In this document: one piece after another, positions 47,012 to 56,345 of the stretch
How the letters are laid out: the number at the start of each line of letters is the position of its first letter
How positions within the stretch are numbered: the stretch's first letter is position 1
Source: Clostridiaceae bacterium
GTDB lineage: Bacteria > Bacillota > Clostridia > Lachnospirales > Lachnospiraceae
DNA length: 64,000 nucleotides
Assembly: GCA_018378255.1 (NCBI GenBank)
Contig: JAGZXV010000004.1
Coordinates: 1 to 64,000 of the forward strand
Direction: 5' to 3'
Notes under the pieces: generated by a model
The model's database searches: none
What the model saw: the letters and a program-made list of their open reading frames with translations, nothing else
What the model was told of the DNA's origin: nothing
Translations under genes and position numbers: made by a program

Positions 47012-48808
47012 ATGGATAGACTTGGATTAATCTGCCGGTGTGTCTGGGAGCACCCTGAAATCACCCAGCGGGAATTGGCTTCAAAACTTGATGTATCACT
47101 GGGTACAATTAATAATCTTGTTAAAGAATGCATAACAAAAGATTATATCTCCCTTTCTCCAGACAACAAATATAATTATATCTTATTAGAAAAAGGAAAA
47201 GAATTGCTGGAAACCTATAAAGTGGAAGGCGCCGTTATCATAGCCGCCGGTTTCGGGTCACGTTTTGTGCCTTTAACCTACGAAACTCCCAAAGGACTTT
47301 TAGAAGTTTTTGGTGAAAGAATGATAGAGCGTCAGATTAAACAGCTCCATGAAGCCGGCATCTGTAATATCACGATTGTAGTGGGATATTTAAAGGAAAA
47401 ATTCGAATATCTTATCGATAAATACAATGTAAAGCTTCTATATAATAACGAATATTCACATAAGAACACATTGGCAACCATCTGGCATGCCAGAGAAATT
47501 CTCAGGGGGCATAACATGTATGTGCTCTCCTCCGATAACTGGATGAGGGAAAATATGTACCATACCTATGAATGCGGAGCCTGGTACTCCGCTATATATA
47601 GTGATGGGGACACTTCCGAATGGTGCCTTAATTTTAATAAGAAAGGACGCATTACGGAAGTTTGTATCGGCGGACATGGATCCTGGTTTATGTATGGCCC
47701 TGTGTTCTGGTCTAAAGATTTTTCCGAACAGTTTCTTGATGTCCTGGAGGAATATTATAAAGAACCTGGAACGGAACAGTTTTATTGGGAACAGGTTCTG
47801 CTTGAACAGATTGATAAATTTGAAATCTATATCAATAAACAGTCAGACCATCAAGTATATGAATTTGAAAATCTGGAAGAACTGCGGCTCTTTGATCCAA
47901 AATATCAAACCCAATCAGATAATGCCGCAATGGAACTGGTAGCAAAAGTATTTCAGGTGCCGGAATCTGCAATTACGGAAATACGGTGTTTAAAAGCCGG
48001 CATGACAAATAAATCATTTTTATTCAGCGTTAACCAAAAACACTACATTTGCCGAATCCCCGGGCCCGGGACCGAGCTGTTAATTAACCGGAAGCAGGAA
48101 AAAAATGTTTATGATGCGGTATGCGGGTTGGACCTGACAGAACATATCGTTTATTTTGATGGAGAGACAGGATATAAAATATCAGAATATTATGAAGGCG
48201 CCGTAAATTCTGATGCCCGGGACTGGGATGAGGTGGCATCATGCATTAAAGTCCTTCACACCCTTCATGATGCGGAAATTAAGGTGGATCATCGTTTTGA
48301 TGTCAGAGAGCGGATTATTTTCTATGAGAAACTGTGTAAAAGCCAGCTCAGCCATGAAACGGGGGAGAACCTCTTGTTTGAAGATTATAAACAGGTCCGA
48401 GCCGATATGATTCAGCTTTTGGATGAACTGGACCGGCTGAACAGACCGGAAAAATTATCCCATATCGACAGTGTGGCCGACAATTTCCTGTTTTTGCCCG
48501 ATGGAAGCATCCGGCTGATCGACTGGGAATATTCGGGGATGTGTGATCCGCTGATCGATGTAGCGATGTGCGCGATTTATTCTTATTATGATGAAGAGGA
48601 AACCGAACGGCTGATACAAATCTATTTTGGCCGTCAGGCCACGGAAGAGGAATATTTTGTTATTTATTCCTATATGGCCCTGGGAGGATTCCTTTGGACC
48701 TTATGGGCTATCTATAAAAGTATGGTCGGAGAAGAATTTGGCGAATACACGCTGATCATGTACCGGTATGCAAAAAAATATTACCGCAAAGCATTGACGA
48801 AATTGTAA
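47012..48808 (+). CDS. Winged-helix / LicC-like cytidylyltransferase / LicA-like choline kinase fusion
   Basis: 598 residues, three parts. Residues 1-about 65 are a MarR-type winged helix (TQRELASKLDVSLGTINNLV). About 72-300 is a nucleotidyltransferase (VIIAAGFGSRFVPLTYETPKG, with GxGxR and PK) like phosphocholine cytidylyltransferase LicC. About 315-598 is a choline/ethanolamine-kinase fold: GMTNKSFLF, HIDSVADNFLF (HxDxxxxN catalytic) and IDWEYSGMCDPLID. Together the enzymes would turn choline into CDP-choline, the donor for LicD proteins present at 16.9 and 20.0 kb. The gene stands next to three choline-binding-type proteins. The DNA-binding part may sense or autoregulate; that is inference. 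GGAGG precedes the ATG. Confidence 0.88.
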   Translation: MDRLGLICRCVWEHPEITQRELASKLDVSLGTINNLVKECITKDYISLSPDNKYNYILLEKGKELLETYKVEGAVIIAAGFGSRFVPLTYETPKGLLEVFGERMIERQIKQLHEAGICNITIVVGYLKEKFEYLIDKYNVKLLYNNEYSHKNTLATIWHAREILRGHNMYVLSSDNWMRENMYHTYECGAWYSAIYSDGDTSEWCLNFNKKGRITEVCIGGHGSWFMYGPVFWSKDFSEQFLDVLEEYYKEPGTEQFYWEQVLLEQIDKFEIYINKQSDHQVYEFENLEELRLFDPKYQTQSDNAAMELVAKVFQVPESAITEIRCLKAGMTNKSFLFSVNQKHYICRIPGPGTELLINRKQEKNVYDAVCGLDLTEHIVYFDGETGYKISEYYEGAVNSDARDWDEVASCIKVLHTLHDAEIKVDHRFDVRERIIFYEKLCKSQLSHETGENLLFEDYKQVRADMIQLLDELDRLNRPEKLSHIDSVADNFLFLPDGSIRLIDWEYSGMCDPLIDVAMCAIYSYYDEEETERLIQIYFGRQATEEEYFVIYSYMALGGFLWTLWAIYKSMVGEEFGEYTLIMYRYAKKYYRKALTKL

Positions 48809-48838
48809 TAAAATTGTTATTAATTATGGCAGACGTTG

Positions 48839-48847
48839 TGATATAAT
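48839..48847 (+). promoter_or_regulatory. Extended -10 promoter element
   Basis: TGATATAAT is an extended -10 box (TGnTATAAT) 59 bases before the ATG at 48906. The -35 region is poor, which is usual for extended -10 promoters. Confidence 0.55.
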
Positions 48848-48905
48848 GAAATAAATTCTATGTCGAATTTATTGGATTTCGGATTTACTGAGAGGAGGAT
48901 TTTTG

Positions 48906-50030
48906 ATGATACGGAGTAAACGAATGACAGCGTGTGTGTTGGCTGGGCTGATCACCGCAATGTCAGGTGCCGGCGCATTTTCTGCACTGGCGGCAACCGG
49001 ATGGACTCAGGAGGGCAGCAATTGGGCCTATTATGATACAGACGGCAGCAAACATAAGGGGTGGATTCAAACTAACGACGGTTATTATTATCTGGATCTG
49101 TCCACCGGCCTCATGAGCATTGGCTGGAAGCAGATCAACAATAATTGGTATTATTTTAAATCCAATGGCGTGATGGCAACCCGATGGGTTCAGGATAATG
49201 GTAAATGGTATTATATGTTGGATGACGGCACCATGGTAAAGGGCTGGCTCAGGATTGGAGAAGATTATTTCTACATGAAAGGCGACGGTTCTATGTCAAC
49301 CGGGTGGAGAGAGATGGACAATGCCTGGTATTATTTTAAGGATAACGGCACTGTGGCCATCGGATGGACAGCCTTAGAGGGCTCCTGGTATTATTTCGCT
49401 TCGGACGCCAAGATGATGACAGGATGGCAGAAAATAGGCAATGATTATTTTTACCTGAATTCGGACGGCAAGATGCTGACAGGATGGCTGAGTGACGGCA
49501 CCAATAAATATTACATGGATTTGAATAACGGAAGCATGGCCAACAACTGGAAACAGATCGACAACAGCTGGTATTATTTCAACAGCGCAGGCCATATGCA
49601 GACCGGATGGCTGAATCTGAATGGCAAATATTATTATTTAGACCCATCTACCGGCAAGATGGCGTTCAACCAAACCTTGACAATTGATGGATCAAGCTAC
49701 ACCTTTGATTCCAACGGCGTTTACACCGGATCATCTTACAATAATTCCCCTGGCGGTAATTCAGGCGGATCCGCACCGGGCGGTTCGGGCAGTGCCAATA
49801 ACGTAATCAATAATTCTTCACCTGGTTCAAATTCCGGTTCAAACACAAACGCACCTGGTTCTTCGAATTCCAATCCGAATTTCAACGCTCCGGGATCCTC
49901 GAACTCAGGGTCGAATTCCAATGCACCGGGGTCATCGGGTTCTAACTCGAATTACAACTCTCCGGGATCTTCAAATTCCAATTCTACCAGCGTTGGACTG
50001 CAGCCTGGCAGAACGGATGGACCTCATTAA
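48906..50030 (+). CDS. Secreted choline-binding-type repeat protein with low-complexity tail
   Basis: 374 residues from ATG 48906, 7 bases after GGAGG; a TTG one codon earlier is also in frame. A signal peptide (about 1-30, ending SALAA) precedes roughly ten wall-binding repeats of the GWxxxxxxWYYFxxxGxMxT type (residues about 33-275). The tail (about 280-374) is a Pro/Gly/Ser/Asn-rich repeat with units such as NAPGSSNSNS and no membrane anchor or LPXTG. It is likely held on the surface by choline or similar residues. It has no catalytic domain, so it may be structural, a spacer or an adhesin. Confidence 0.85.
   Translation: MIRSKRMTACVLAGLITAMSGAGAFSALAATGWTQEGSNWAYYDTDGSKHKGWIQTNDGYYYLDLSTGLMSIGWKQINNNWYYFKSNGVMATRWVQDNGKWYYMLDDGTMVKGWLRIGEDYFYMKGDGSMSTGWREMDNAWYYFKDNGTVAIGWTALEGSWYYFASDAKMMTGWQKIGNDYFYLNSDGKMLTGWLSDGTNKYYMDLNNGSMANNWKQIDNSWYYFNSAGHMQTGWLNLNGKYYYLDPSTGKMAFNQTLTIDGSSYTFDSNGVYTGSSYNNSPGGNSGGSAPGGSGSANNVINNSSPGSNSGSNTNAPGSSNSNPNFNAPGSSNSGSNSNAPGSSGSNSNYNSPGSSNSNSTSVGLQPGRTDGPH
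49800..49990 (+). repeat. In-frame low-complexity tandem repeats in protein tail
   Basis: Degenerate units of about 30-40 bases encoding PGSSNSNSN-type peptides run through the last 70 codons of the wall-binding protein gene. Such tracts can change length by slippage or recombination, altering the tail. Confidence 0.6.
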
Positions 50031-50036
50031 TTCAAA

Positions 50037-50090
50037 TTTAACATCAAAGGTGAAGGCATTTTCAAAAAAGCCTTCACCTTTCGTGTTAAA
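50037..50090. repeat. REP-like palindrome, copy 1
   Basis: Arms TTTAACATCAAAGGTGAAGGC and its near-complement (19 of 21) flank ATTTTCAAAAAA. It follows the stop of the wall-binding protein gene by 7 bases and can act as its terminator. The core GTGAAGGC / GCCTTCAC is shared with copies at 51842-51944 (two), 52854-52906 and 56346-56408. Confidence 0.85.
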
Positions 50091-50126
50091 CGGCTAGTTT
50101 AATTACTTAAAGGAGGACTAATTATA

Positions 50127-51842
50127 ATGCACAACTATAAGAAGCTGGCAGTTCTAGCGCTGGCAGGCATCATTGGAATCGGCGGCCCTGCGGCTTCGAT
50201 TCCAGGCATGGGATTTGATTCTTATGCTGATTATAAAAAGGTAAATGGAGAATATCAGATGCTGGACGGCACAGTCATTGAAGATGTTCACGCCCGCGGC
50301 ATCGATGTGTCACACTGGCAGGGCGTCATAGACTGGAACGCTGTTGCGGCCGATGACATCCAGTTTGTGATGCTGGGAACCAGATATTCAGGTAATGTTG
50401 ACCCTTATTTTGATATCAATGCTAAAAATGCGGCGGCGGCCGGACTGGATGTGGGCGTTTACATTTATTCCTATGCGACTAGCGTTGAGATGGCGGAAGA
50501 TGAGGCAGATTTTGTACTGAACTTAATTAAGGATTATAAGATCTCCTATCCGGTGGCATTTGACATTGAGGCAGAAGTCCAAAGCACCATGTCCCCTTCT
50601 GAATTAAGCGCTATGGCAAATGCCTTCTGTACCAAAATCAAGGATGCCGGCTATTATCCGATTCTCTACGCTAACGACTACTGGCTGGCTAATAAGCTGG
50701 ATATGTCCCAATTGGATTATGACGTATGGGTTGCACGTTATGAAAAGAAGCACGTTTATGAGAATCCGGTCATGTGGCAGGCCACCAGCACCGGGCGGGT
50801 AAATGGTGTCAACGGCAATGTGGATATTGATTTCCAGTACGTTGATCTTTCCGAACATTTGCCTGCTGATCTGTGGCGTACAATTGATGGAATTACCTAT
50901 TATTATAAGGACCATCAGATGGCTAAAAATATGTGGATCAATGATGGCCCGGACCGGTACTATATCCAGTCTGACGGTACAGCATTTAAGGGATGGAAAA
51001 AAGAGGATGGAAAACACTACCTGCTGGATACCGGCAGCGGTAAAATGGTGACCGGATGGCATCAGGAAGATAACAAATGGTATTACCTCCTTCCCGATTC
51101 CGGGCAGATGGGTACCGGATGGCAGTTGGTCAGCGATAAATGGTATTTTATGAATCAGTCTGACGGCGCTATGAGGACCGGGTGGTTAGATGATAATTCG
51201 AACCGGTATTATTTAGATCAGAGCGGAGCCATGGTGAGCGGGTGGAAAGCGCTGGACGGCAGCTGGTACTACTTTAAACCGGGCAATGGTTCTATGGCTT
51301 CCGGGTGGCTTAACGATGGTGGAAACTGGTATTACCTGGAACAGAGCAGCGGGAATAATACCGGAAAGATGAAGACCGGATGGCATGACGAAAATGGTAA
51401 ACGTTATTTCCTCAGCGAAAGCAGCGGACGCATGACAGTCGGCTGGCGGCTGTGGAATAATAACTGGTATTATTTCGGCGGCGACGGCGCTATGAATACC
51501 GGGCTGATTAATGTGAATGAAGTGCTCTACTATATTGATCCGGCAACGGGAATTATGGTTTCCAACACTACGGTTAATATTAATGGTACGGATTATAATG
51601 CGGCGGCTGATGGTTCCTTAACTCCTGTTGAGATTCCGGCTGAAGTACCAACTGAAGGAGCAGGTGATGGTACAAACGGTGTGGCAAATGACGTTCCAAA
51701 TGATGGTTCCGGTAATGCTCCAACCGGCGGGAATGGCAATACAGCAGATGGGACAGTTTCTGCCGGAGATGCTCCGGGAGGAAATGGTTCTGCCGGCAGC
51801 ACATCGACGGAACACAGACCGAAAGGGCCTGGTGAGCCGTAA
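50127..51842 (+). CDS. GH25 lysozyme-like endolysin with choline-binding-type repeats
   Basis: 571 residues. A signal-peptide-like N-terminus (about 1-33) precedes a GH25 muramidase domain (about 52-245: RGIDVSHWQGVIDWNAV, then AFDIEAE with the catalytic acids and VWVARY). About ten aromatic wall-binding repeats follow (about 250-490: GWHQEDNKWYYL type) and a Gly/Pro/Asn-rich tail. It cleaves the peptidoglycan glycan strand while the repeats hold it on choline-bearing polymers, as in pneumococcal and phage lysins. AGGAGG lies 9 bases before the ATG. A double REP-like palindrome begins at its stop codon. Confidence 0.93.
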   Translation: MHNYKKLAVLALAGIIGIGGPAASIPGMGFDSYADYKKVNGEYQMLDGTVIEDVHARGIDVSHWQGVIDWNAVAADDIQFVMLGTRYSGNVDPYFDINAKNAAAAGLDVGVYIYSYATSVEMAEDEADFVLNLIKDYKISYPVAFDIEAEVQSTMSPSELSAMANAFCTKIKDAGYYPILYANDYWLANKLDMSQLDYDVWVARYEKKHVYENPVMWQATSTGRVNGVNGNVDIDFQYVDLSEHLPADLWRTIDGITYYYKDHQMAKNMWINDGPDRYYIQSDGTAFKGWKKEDGKHYLLDTGSGKMVTGWHQEDNKWYYLLPDSGQMGTGWQLVSDKWYFMNQSDGAMRTGWLDDNSNRYYLDQSGAMVSGWKALDGSWYYFKPGNGSMASGWLNDGGNWYYLEQSSGNNTGKMKTGWHDENGKRYFLSESSGRMTVGWRLWNNNWYYFGGDGAMNTGLINVNEVLYYIDPATGIMVSNTTVNINGTDYNAAADGSLTPVEIPAEVPTEGAGDGTNGVANDVPNDGSGNAPTGGNGNTADGTVSAGDAPGGNGSAGSTSTEHRPKGPGEP

Positions 51843-51944
51843 AATTTTACATGATACCTCAAGGGATTTTCGAAAAAGCCTTCACGTTTTACTTTAAAAC
51901 GTGAAGGCTTTTTCGAAAATCCCTTGACATTTCATGTAAAATTT
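51842..51944. repeat. Inverted pair of REP-like units (BIME-like), copies 2 and 3
   Basis: Two arms of 50 bases (51842-51891 and 51895-51944) are complementary with only a few mismatches around a 3-base loop. Each arm is itself one unit of the repeat family: the right arm aligns to copy 5 (56351-56402) with about 7 mismatches in 46. So two units stand in opposite orientation immediately upstream of the RAYT gene, the layout called BIME in enterobacteria. It also starts exactly at the stop of the lysozyme gene. Confidence 0.88.
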
Positions 51945-52062
51945 ACTATAGTCAAAGAGATGAAATTACATTTTTCAGTCATATTGCTTTATAGCTGTCT
52001 TTTCTGTAATTTATCAATTCTTATCATTCATATCTTATATCCTATCACAAGGAGGTTCTCTC

Positions 52063-52845
52063 ATGAGCGGAGGCAGTCGCATCGAGTCTCAATTTCAAAT
52101 CTATCACATTTTCAATCGCGGTATCGACCAACGTCCCATATTCGAAGATCCACAAAGTAAATACTTCTTTTTAAAGTGTATCAGGAAAAGTCCGTCCATT
52201 TATACGGTGGATATTTATGCTTATTGTTTGATGGACAACCACTTCCATATCCTGATACACGGTGAACTTTCAGAAATTGCACAATTTATGAGGGATATTG
52301 AAGGACGGTTCGGAATCGCTTATAATTCTCATCAAAACCGGCTGGGAAGGGTGTTTCAGAGTGTTTATAAAAGCCGGGCAGTTAACAGTAAGCGCTATTT
52401 ATTAGGCGTGCTCCGTTACATACATAAAAACCCTGAAAATGCCGGGATGAATGTTTCTATCTATTCTTATCCCTTTGCAAGTCTCCATGAATACTTGAAC
52501 CCTCAATCTAAAAATCTGATTATCAGCAAAAATGCTTTTGAATTATTTTCTAAGGATTTTTCATCTCCGGAAGACTTTGTTAAATTTCATAAATTCCAGG
52601 ATATTGTACTGTATGATGATATCGAAGAGGACTGCACATCTCAGATATCAGCGGTGGAACAGATTGCCTTATCTGCAATTCAAAAACATTTTTCGATTGA
52701 CAGCTGGGATGAAGCAAAAAGGAACGTTATATTCAGAAAGCCTATGATTTTGTTGCTTTTTCATGAGTTTAATTTCACGCAAACCCATATTTCACGGCTT
52801 TTAGATGTTAGTTTCTATCAGATCAGGAAGATTTTACACGAGTGA
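52063..52845 (+). CDS. REP-associated tyrosine transposase (RAYT, Y1/HUH)
   Basis: 260 residues. IYHIFNRGIDQRPIF opens the Y1 transposase fold, MDNHFHILIHG carries the HUH metal motif, and LRYIHKNPENAGM has the catalytic Tyr and the RAYT-type NP motif. The C-terminal FTQTHISRLLDVSFYQIRK looks like a helix-turn-helix. RAYTs nick single-stranded DNA at palindromic REP units and are single-copy chromosomal genes thought to spread or maintain them. This gene has AAGGAGG before its ATG and is flanked by palindromes 118 bases upstream and 8 bases downstream. No IS200 ends or partner tnpB are visible, which supports RAYT rather than IS200/605. Confidence 0.9.
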   Translation: MSGGSRIESQFQIYHIFNRGIDQRPIFEDPQSKYFFLKCIRKSPSIYTVDIYAYCLMDNHFHILIHGELSEIAQFMRDIEGRFGIAYNSHQNRLGRVFQSVYKSRAVNSKRYLLGVLRYIHKNPENAGMNVSIYSYPFASLHEYLNPQSKNLIISKNAFELFSKDFSSPEDFVKFHKFQDIVLYDDIEEDCTSQISAVEQIALSAIQKHFSIDSWDEAKRNVIFRKPMILLLFHEFNFTQTHISRLLDVSFYQIRKILHE

Positions 52846-52853
52846 CCTGGTCA

Positions 52854-52906
52854 TTAACAGTAAAACGTGAAGGCATTTCTCAAAATGCCTTCACGCTTGA
52901 TGTTAA
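52854..52906. repeat. REP-like palindrome, copy 4
   Basis: TTAACAGTAAAACGTGAAGGC and its near-complement flank ATTTCTCAAAAT, between the ends of the RAYT and glnN genes. A T/A run on the right makes it a plausible bidirectional terminator. Confidence 0.85.
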
Positions 52907-52927
52907 AAAAAACTTATTATTAAATTT

Positions 52928-55045
52928 TTAAACCTCAAAAATCAAATCTCCATAGCTCGGGAATGGCCAAAGTTCTTTATCAACGATCATTTCCAGCCTG
53001 TCTGCCGGAGCGCGAAGGGTTTCCATCGCAGGAACTACCTGGTCGTGATAAGCTCTTGCCTGTTCCTCATTATTCTCAATCACGCCGCATTTCTCATTGA
53101 CATCAATCAGCGCTGCCAATGCCACTTTCATATCGGAAAGCAGTGCGGATGTCTCAACTAACAGCTCAGTCTGTACGCTGACATCCGCTTCCGGACATGC
53201 GGATTTAACTGCGTTTAAGGAACCAGCCAGTTGTGTTGTATATTTGATGACAGCAGGAATAATCTGCTTGCTCGCCATATCGATCATGGTTCTGGCCTCG
53301 ATATTGATCGCCTTGGAATATGCTTCATATTCGACTTCTGCCCGTGATTCCAGTTCTGCTTTTGTAAATACACTAAACGTTTCAAACAGTTTTACAGCCT
53401 TGTCGGTGGTCAGTGCCGGGATCGCGTCGACCATTGATTTGATGTTTGGAAGGCCGCGTCTTTCAGCTTCTTCCACCCATGCGTCTGAATAACCGTTTCC
53501 ATTGAAAATCACTCTTCTGTGGTCTGCCAAAAGCTGTTTGATTAAATCATGAACTGCAGTATCAAAATCATCGGCCTGATCCAGAATATCGGCTGCTTCC
53601 TTAAAGGTTTCCGCTACGATTGTATTGAGAACAACATTTGGGGAGGCAACGGAATCGGAGGAACCTACCATACGGAATTCGAATTTATTGCCGGTAAATG
53701 CAAATGGTGATGTTCTGTTTCTGTCTGTCGCGTCTTTATCCAGGTCCGGAAGTGTGGCAACGCCGGTCATCAGCTTGCCGCCTTTTTTGGAATGGGTCGC
53801 TTCACCAGTGCTGCAGAGCTGATCAATCACGTCTTCCAGCTGCTCGCCCAGGAATACGGAAATAATTGCAGGAGGAGCTTCATTTGCCCCAAGACGATGG
53901 TCATTGCCCACATCGGCTGCTGATTCGCGGAGCAGATCTGCATGTCTGTCCACAGCCTTTAAGATACATCCGAGCACGAGAAGGAACTGAATGTTCTCAT
54001 GAGGGGTTTCACCCGGGTTCAGAAGATTGATGCCGTCGTCTGATGTCAGGGACCAGTTGTTATGTTTACCGGAACCATTGACACCGGCAAACGGTTTTTC
54101 GTGGAGCAGACAGGTTAAACCATGGCGGCCTGCCACTTTTTTCAAAGTCTCCATTACCATCTGGTTGTGGTCTACCGCCAGATTCCCCTGATCGTAAATC
54201 GGCGCTAATTCATGCTGCGCAGGAGCCACTTCATTATGCTGGGTTTTTGCAGTTACGCCTAATTTCCACAGTTCCTGGTTAACTTCGTTCATGTAAGAAC
54301 CGATGCGCTCGCGGATGGCACCGAAATAATGATCTTCCAGTTCCTGGCCTTTAGGCGGCATAGCGCCAAACAGCGTGCGGCCTGCATAGATCAAATCTTT
54401 TCTCTGTAAATATTTTTCTCTGTCTACTATGAAGTATTCCTGTTCCGGTCCGACTGACGGGACCACTCTTTTAGCTGTGGTATTTCCAAATAATCGTAAA
54501 ATCCTGAGCGCTTGCTGGTCAATGGCCTGCATGGAACGAAGTAATGGGGTCTTCTGATCCAGAGCCTCTCCTGTATAAGAACAAAATGCGGTAGGAATGC
54601 AAAGTGTTACGCCAATGGCGTCTTCTCTCAAAAATGCTGGTGATGTACAATCCCATGCAGTATATCCTCTTGCTTCAAATGTTGCGCGAAGTCCACCTGA
54701 TGGAAATGAGGAAGCATCCGGTTCGCCTTTAATCAATTCTTTTCCGGAAAATTCCATAATGACTTTTCCATCCGGGCTTGGAGCGGAAATAAAGGAATCA
54801 TGCTTTTCGGCAGTTACTCCGGTCAATGGCTGGAACCAGTGTGTATAGTGGGTTGCGCCTCTTTCAATGGCCCAGTCTTTCATCGCATGAGCAACTACAT
54901 CTGCTATGGATGGATCCAGTTCCGCGCCATCTTCAATGGTCTTTTTCAGCTTTTTAAATACACTTTTAGGCAGCCGTTCCCTCATAACGGTTTCATTGAA
55001 CACATTTTTGCCGAACACCTCGGCCACATTCACAAGCTCACTCAT
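52928..55045 (-). CDS. glnN: Glutamine synthetase type III (GlnN)
   Basis: 705 residues, the expected size of GSIII. From [16 protein letters not shown] on it contains [42 protein letters not shown] and [16 protein letters not shown], the GSIII substrate and metal motifs. It makes glutamine from glutamate, ammonia and ATP. The start at 55045 has GGAAGG upstream. An in-frame extension of 75 codons to 55270 runs through a repeat element and has no family similarity, so it is rejected. Its leader region holds a 165-bp inverted-repeat element (55080-55244). The gene ends against a REP-like palindrome. Confidence 0.97.
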   Translation of the reverse strand: MSELVNVAEVFGKNVFNETVMRERLPKSVFKKLKKTIEDGAELDPSIADVVAHAMKDWAIERGATHYTHWFQPLTGVTAEKHDSFISAPSPDGKVIMEFSGKELIKGEPDASSFPSGGLRATFEARGYTAWDCTSPAFLREDAIGVTLCIPTAFCSYTGEALDQKTPLLRSMQAIDQQALRILRLFGNTTAKRVVPSVGPEQEYFIVDREKYLQRKDLIYAGRTLFGAMPPKGQELEDHYFGAIRERIGSYMNEVNQELWKLGVTAKTQHNEVAPAQHELAPIYDQGNLAVDHNQMVMETLKKVAGRHGLTCLLHEKPFAGVNGSGKHNNWSLTSDDGINLLNPGETPHENIQFLLVLGCILKAVDRHADLLRESAADVGNDHRLGANEAPPAIISVFLGEQLEDVIDQLCSTGEATHSKKGGKLMTGVATLPDLDKDATDRNRTSPFAFTGNKFEFRMVGSSDSVASPNVVLNTIVAETFKEAADILDQADDFDTAVHDLIKQLLADHRRVIFNGNGYSDAWVEEAERRGLPNIKSMVDAIPALTTDKAVKLFETFSVFTKAELESRAEVEYEAYSKAINIEARTMIDMASKQIIPAVIKYTTQLAGSLNAVKSACPEADVSVQTELLVETSALLSDMKVALAALIDVNEKCGVIENNEEQARAYHDQVVPAMETLRAPADRLEMIVDKELWPFPSYGDLIFEV

Positions 55046-55079
55046 AAATTTTTCCTTCCTCTCATTCGCATTCCATATT

Positions 55080-55244
55080 CCTGGGTGTGTCTGAACATTG
55101 CTCCCCGTCAGCTGTGCACCACACTTTATGGGAGATTTGGTCCTGATGAGGGAGGCGCAGCGGGCTGCGTCAACCGAATTGGGACCAAATATGCCGTGAA
55201 GTGGGGTGTGCCGATTGCGGGAATGAATTTTCAAACACACCTGG
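55080..55244. repeat. Imperfect 165-bp inverted-repeat element upstream of glnN
   Basis: Left half begins CCTGGGTGTGTCTGAAC; the complement of the right half begins CCAGGTGTGTTTGAAAA. Both converge on TTTGGTCC about 60 bases in, around a GC-rich centre with a GCAGC / GCTGC stem. The whole could fold as a long hairpin. The tip sequence recurs at 58601-58642. It occupies most of the glnN leader and may be a MITE-like unit. The gap 55046-55395 otherwise holds a terminator and no gene. Confidence 0.65.
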
Positions 55245-55281
55245 CTAAAAAACGAAAGCTTAACAGTCATATAATAGAAAT

Positions 55282-55310
55282 GGCGTTCTCCCTGATTTAG
55301 GAAGAACGCC
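55282..55310 (-). terminator. Hairpin downstream of fructose-bisphosphate aldolase gene
   Basis: Stem GGCGTTCT / AGAACGCC with a 13-base loop, 86 bases beyond the aldolase stop on the minus strand, followed by ATTTCTATTAT. Weak T-tract. Confidence 0.5.
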
Positions 55311-55395
55311 TTCGTTCCTTATTAAAATAAACCATTTCATGCAAAAATGCAAGCGGTTTTTTCATTTTTTCAAATTTTGTATATAGTTAACAAAA

Positions 55396-56259
55396 TTAAG
55401 CTTTTCCAACAGATCCAAACAATTCCATCTTTTCTTTAACAGTAGCCTTGATTGCTTCCGTACCAGGAGCTAACAGTTTACGCGGATCGAAGCCTTTGCC
55501 CTGCTGGTCTTTGCCTGCTTCAATGTATTCACGGGTTGCTGCCGCGAATGAAAGCTGGCATTCTGTATTAACGTTGATTTTTGCAACGCCAAGGCTGATC
55601 GCTTTCTGAATCATATCGGCAGGAATACCGGTGCCGCCATGAAGTACTAAAGGCATGTCCCCAACTTTTTCCTTAACAGCTGCCAAAGTCTCAAAGCTTA
55701 AACCAGCCCAGTTTTCTGGATATTTTCCATGGATATTGCCGATGCCTGCCGCCAGGAAATCGATGCCGAGATCCGCGATCGCTTTACATTCATCAGGATC
55801 TGCACATTCTCCGGCTCCAACTACGCCGTCCTCTTCTCCGCCGATAGAACCAACTTCTGCTTCCAGAGACAGTCCTTTTTCTTTGCAGATCTTAACCAGT
55901 TCTGTAGTTTTTGCAACATTTTCCTCAATTGGATAATGAGATCCGTCGAACATTACGGAGGAGAAACCTGCATCGATACATTTTAAACAGCCGTCAAAGC
56001 TGCCGTGATCCAAATGAAGAGCTACCGGAACGGTTATTTTCATCTCTTCCATCATTCCGTTTACCATGCCTACAACAGTTTTGTATCCTGTCATATATTT
56101 TCCTGCGCCTTCTGAAACCCCTAAAATAACTGGGGAATTTAATTCCTGCGCTGTTGCTAAAATTGCTTTTGTCCATTCAAGATTGTTGATGTTAAACTGG
56201 CCTACTGCATATTTGCCATCCCTTGCTTTCTCAAGCATATCCTTTGCCGAAACTAACAT
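55396..56259 (-). CDS. fba: Class II fructose-1,6-bisphosphate aldolase
   Basis: 287 residues from ATG 56259 with GGAGGT 7 bases upstream; the longer frame to 56295 lacks support. It has VGQFNINNLEW, HLDHGSFDGC with zinc ligands, EAEVGSIGGEEDG, and LHGGTGIPADMI. It splits fructose-1,6-bisphosphate in glycolysis. It is transcribed leftward on its own, following a REP-like palindrome that separates it from thrC. Confidence 0.95.
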   Translation of the reverse strand: MLVSAKDMLEKARDGKYAVGQFNINNLEWTKAILATAQELNSPVILGVSEGAGKYMTGYKTVVGMVNGMMEEMKITVPVALHLDHGSFDGCLKCIDAGFSSVMFDGSHYPIEENVAKTTELVKICKEKGLSLEAEVGSIGGEEDGVVGAGECADPDECKAIADLGIDFLAAGIGNIHGKYPENWAGLSFETLAAVKEKVGDMPLVLHGGTGIPADMIQKAISLGVAKINVNTECQLSFAAATREYIEAGKDQQGKGFDPRKLLAPGTEAIKATVKEKMELFGSVGKA

Positions 56260-56345
56260 TTCACAAACCTCCATTTTCTTGAAATTTACTTTCACTTCTT
56301 AATTATATACCAATTTGGCTTTTTTGTGAATCTTTTTTATATTAA

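Noticed and set aside
49800..49990. CRISPR-like spaced repeats
   Set aside because: The repeats are short, degenerate and in frame; they encode a Ser/Asn/Pro/Gly-rich protein tail.
51580..51862. Several minus-strand frames opposite the lysozyme tail
   Set aside because: Low-complexity shadows of the Gly/Pro-rich coding tail, without ribosome sites.
52063..52845. IS200/IS605 transposase
   Set aside because: Larger than TnpA of IS200, has RAYT-type C-terminal part, no partner tnpB and no element ends; flanked instead by REP-like palindromes.
55046..55270. A 75-codon N-terminal extension of glutamine synthetase
   Set aside because: It runs through an inverted-repeat element and resembles no family member; ATG 55045 has a good ribosome site.
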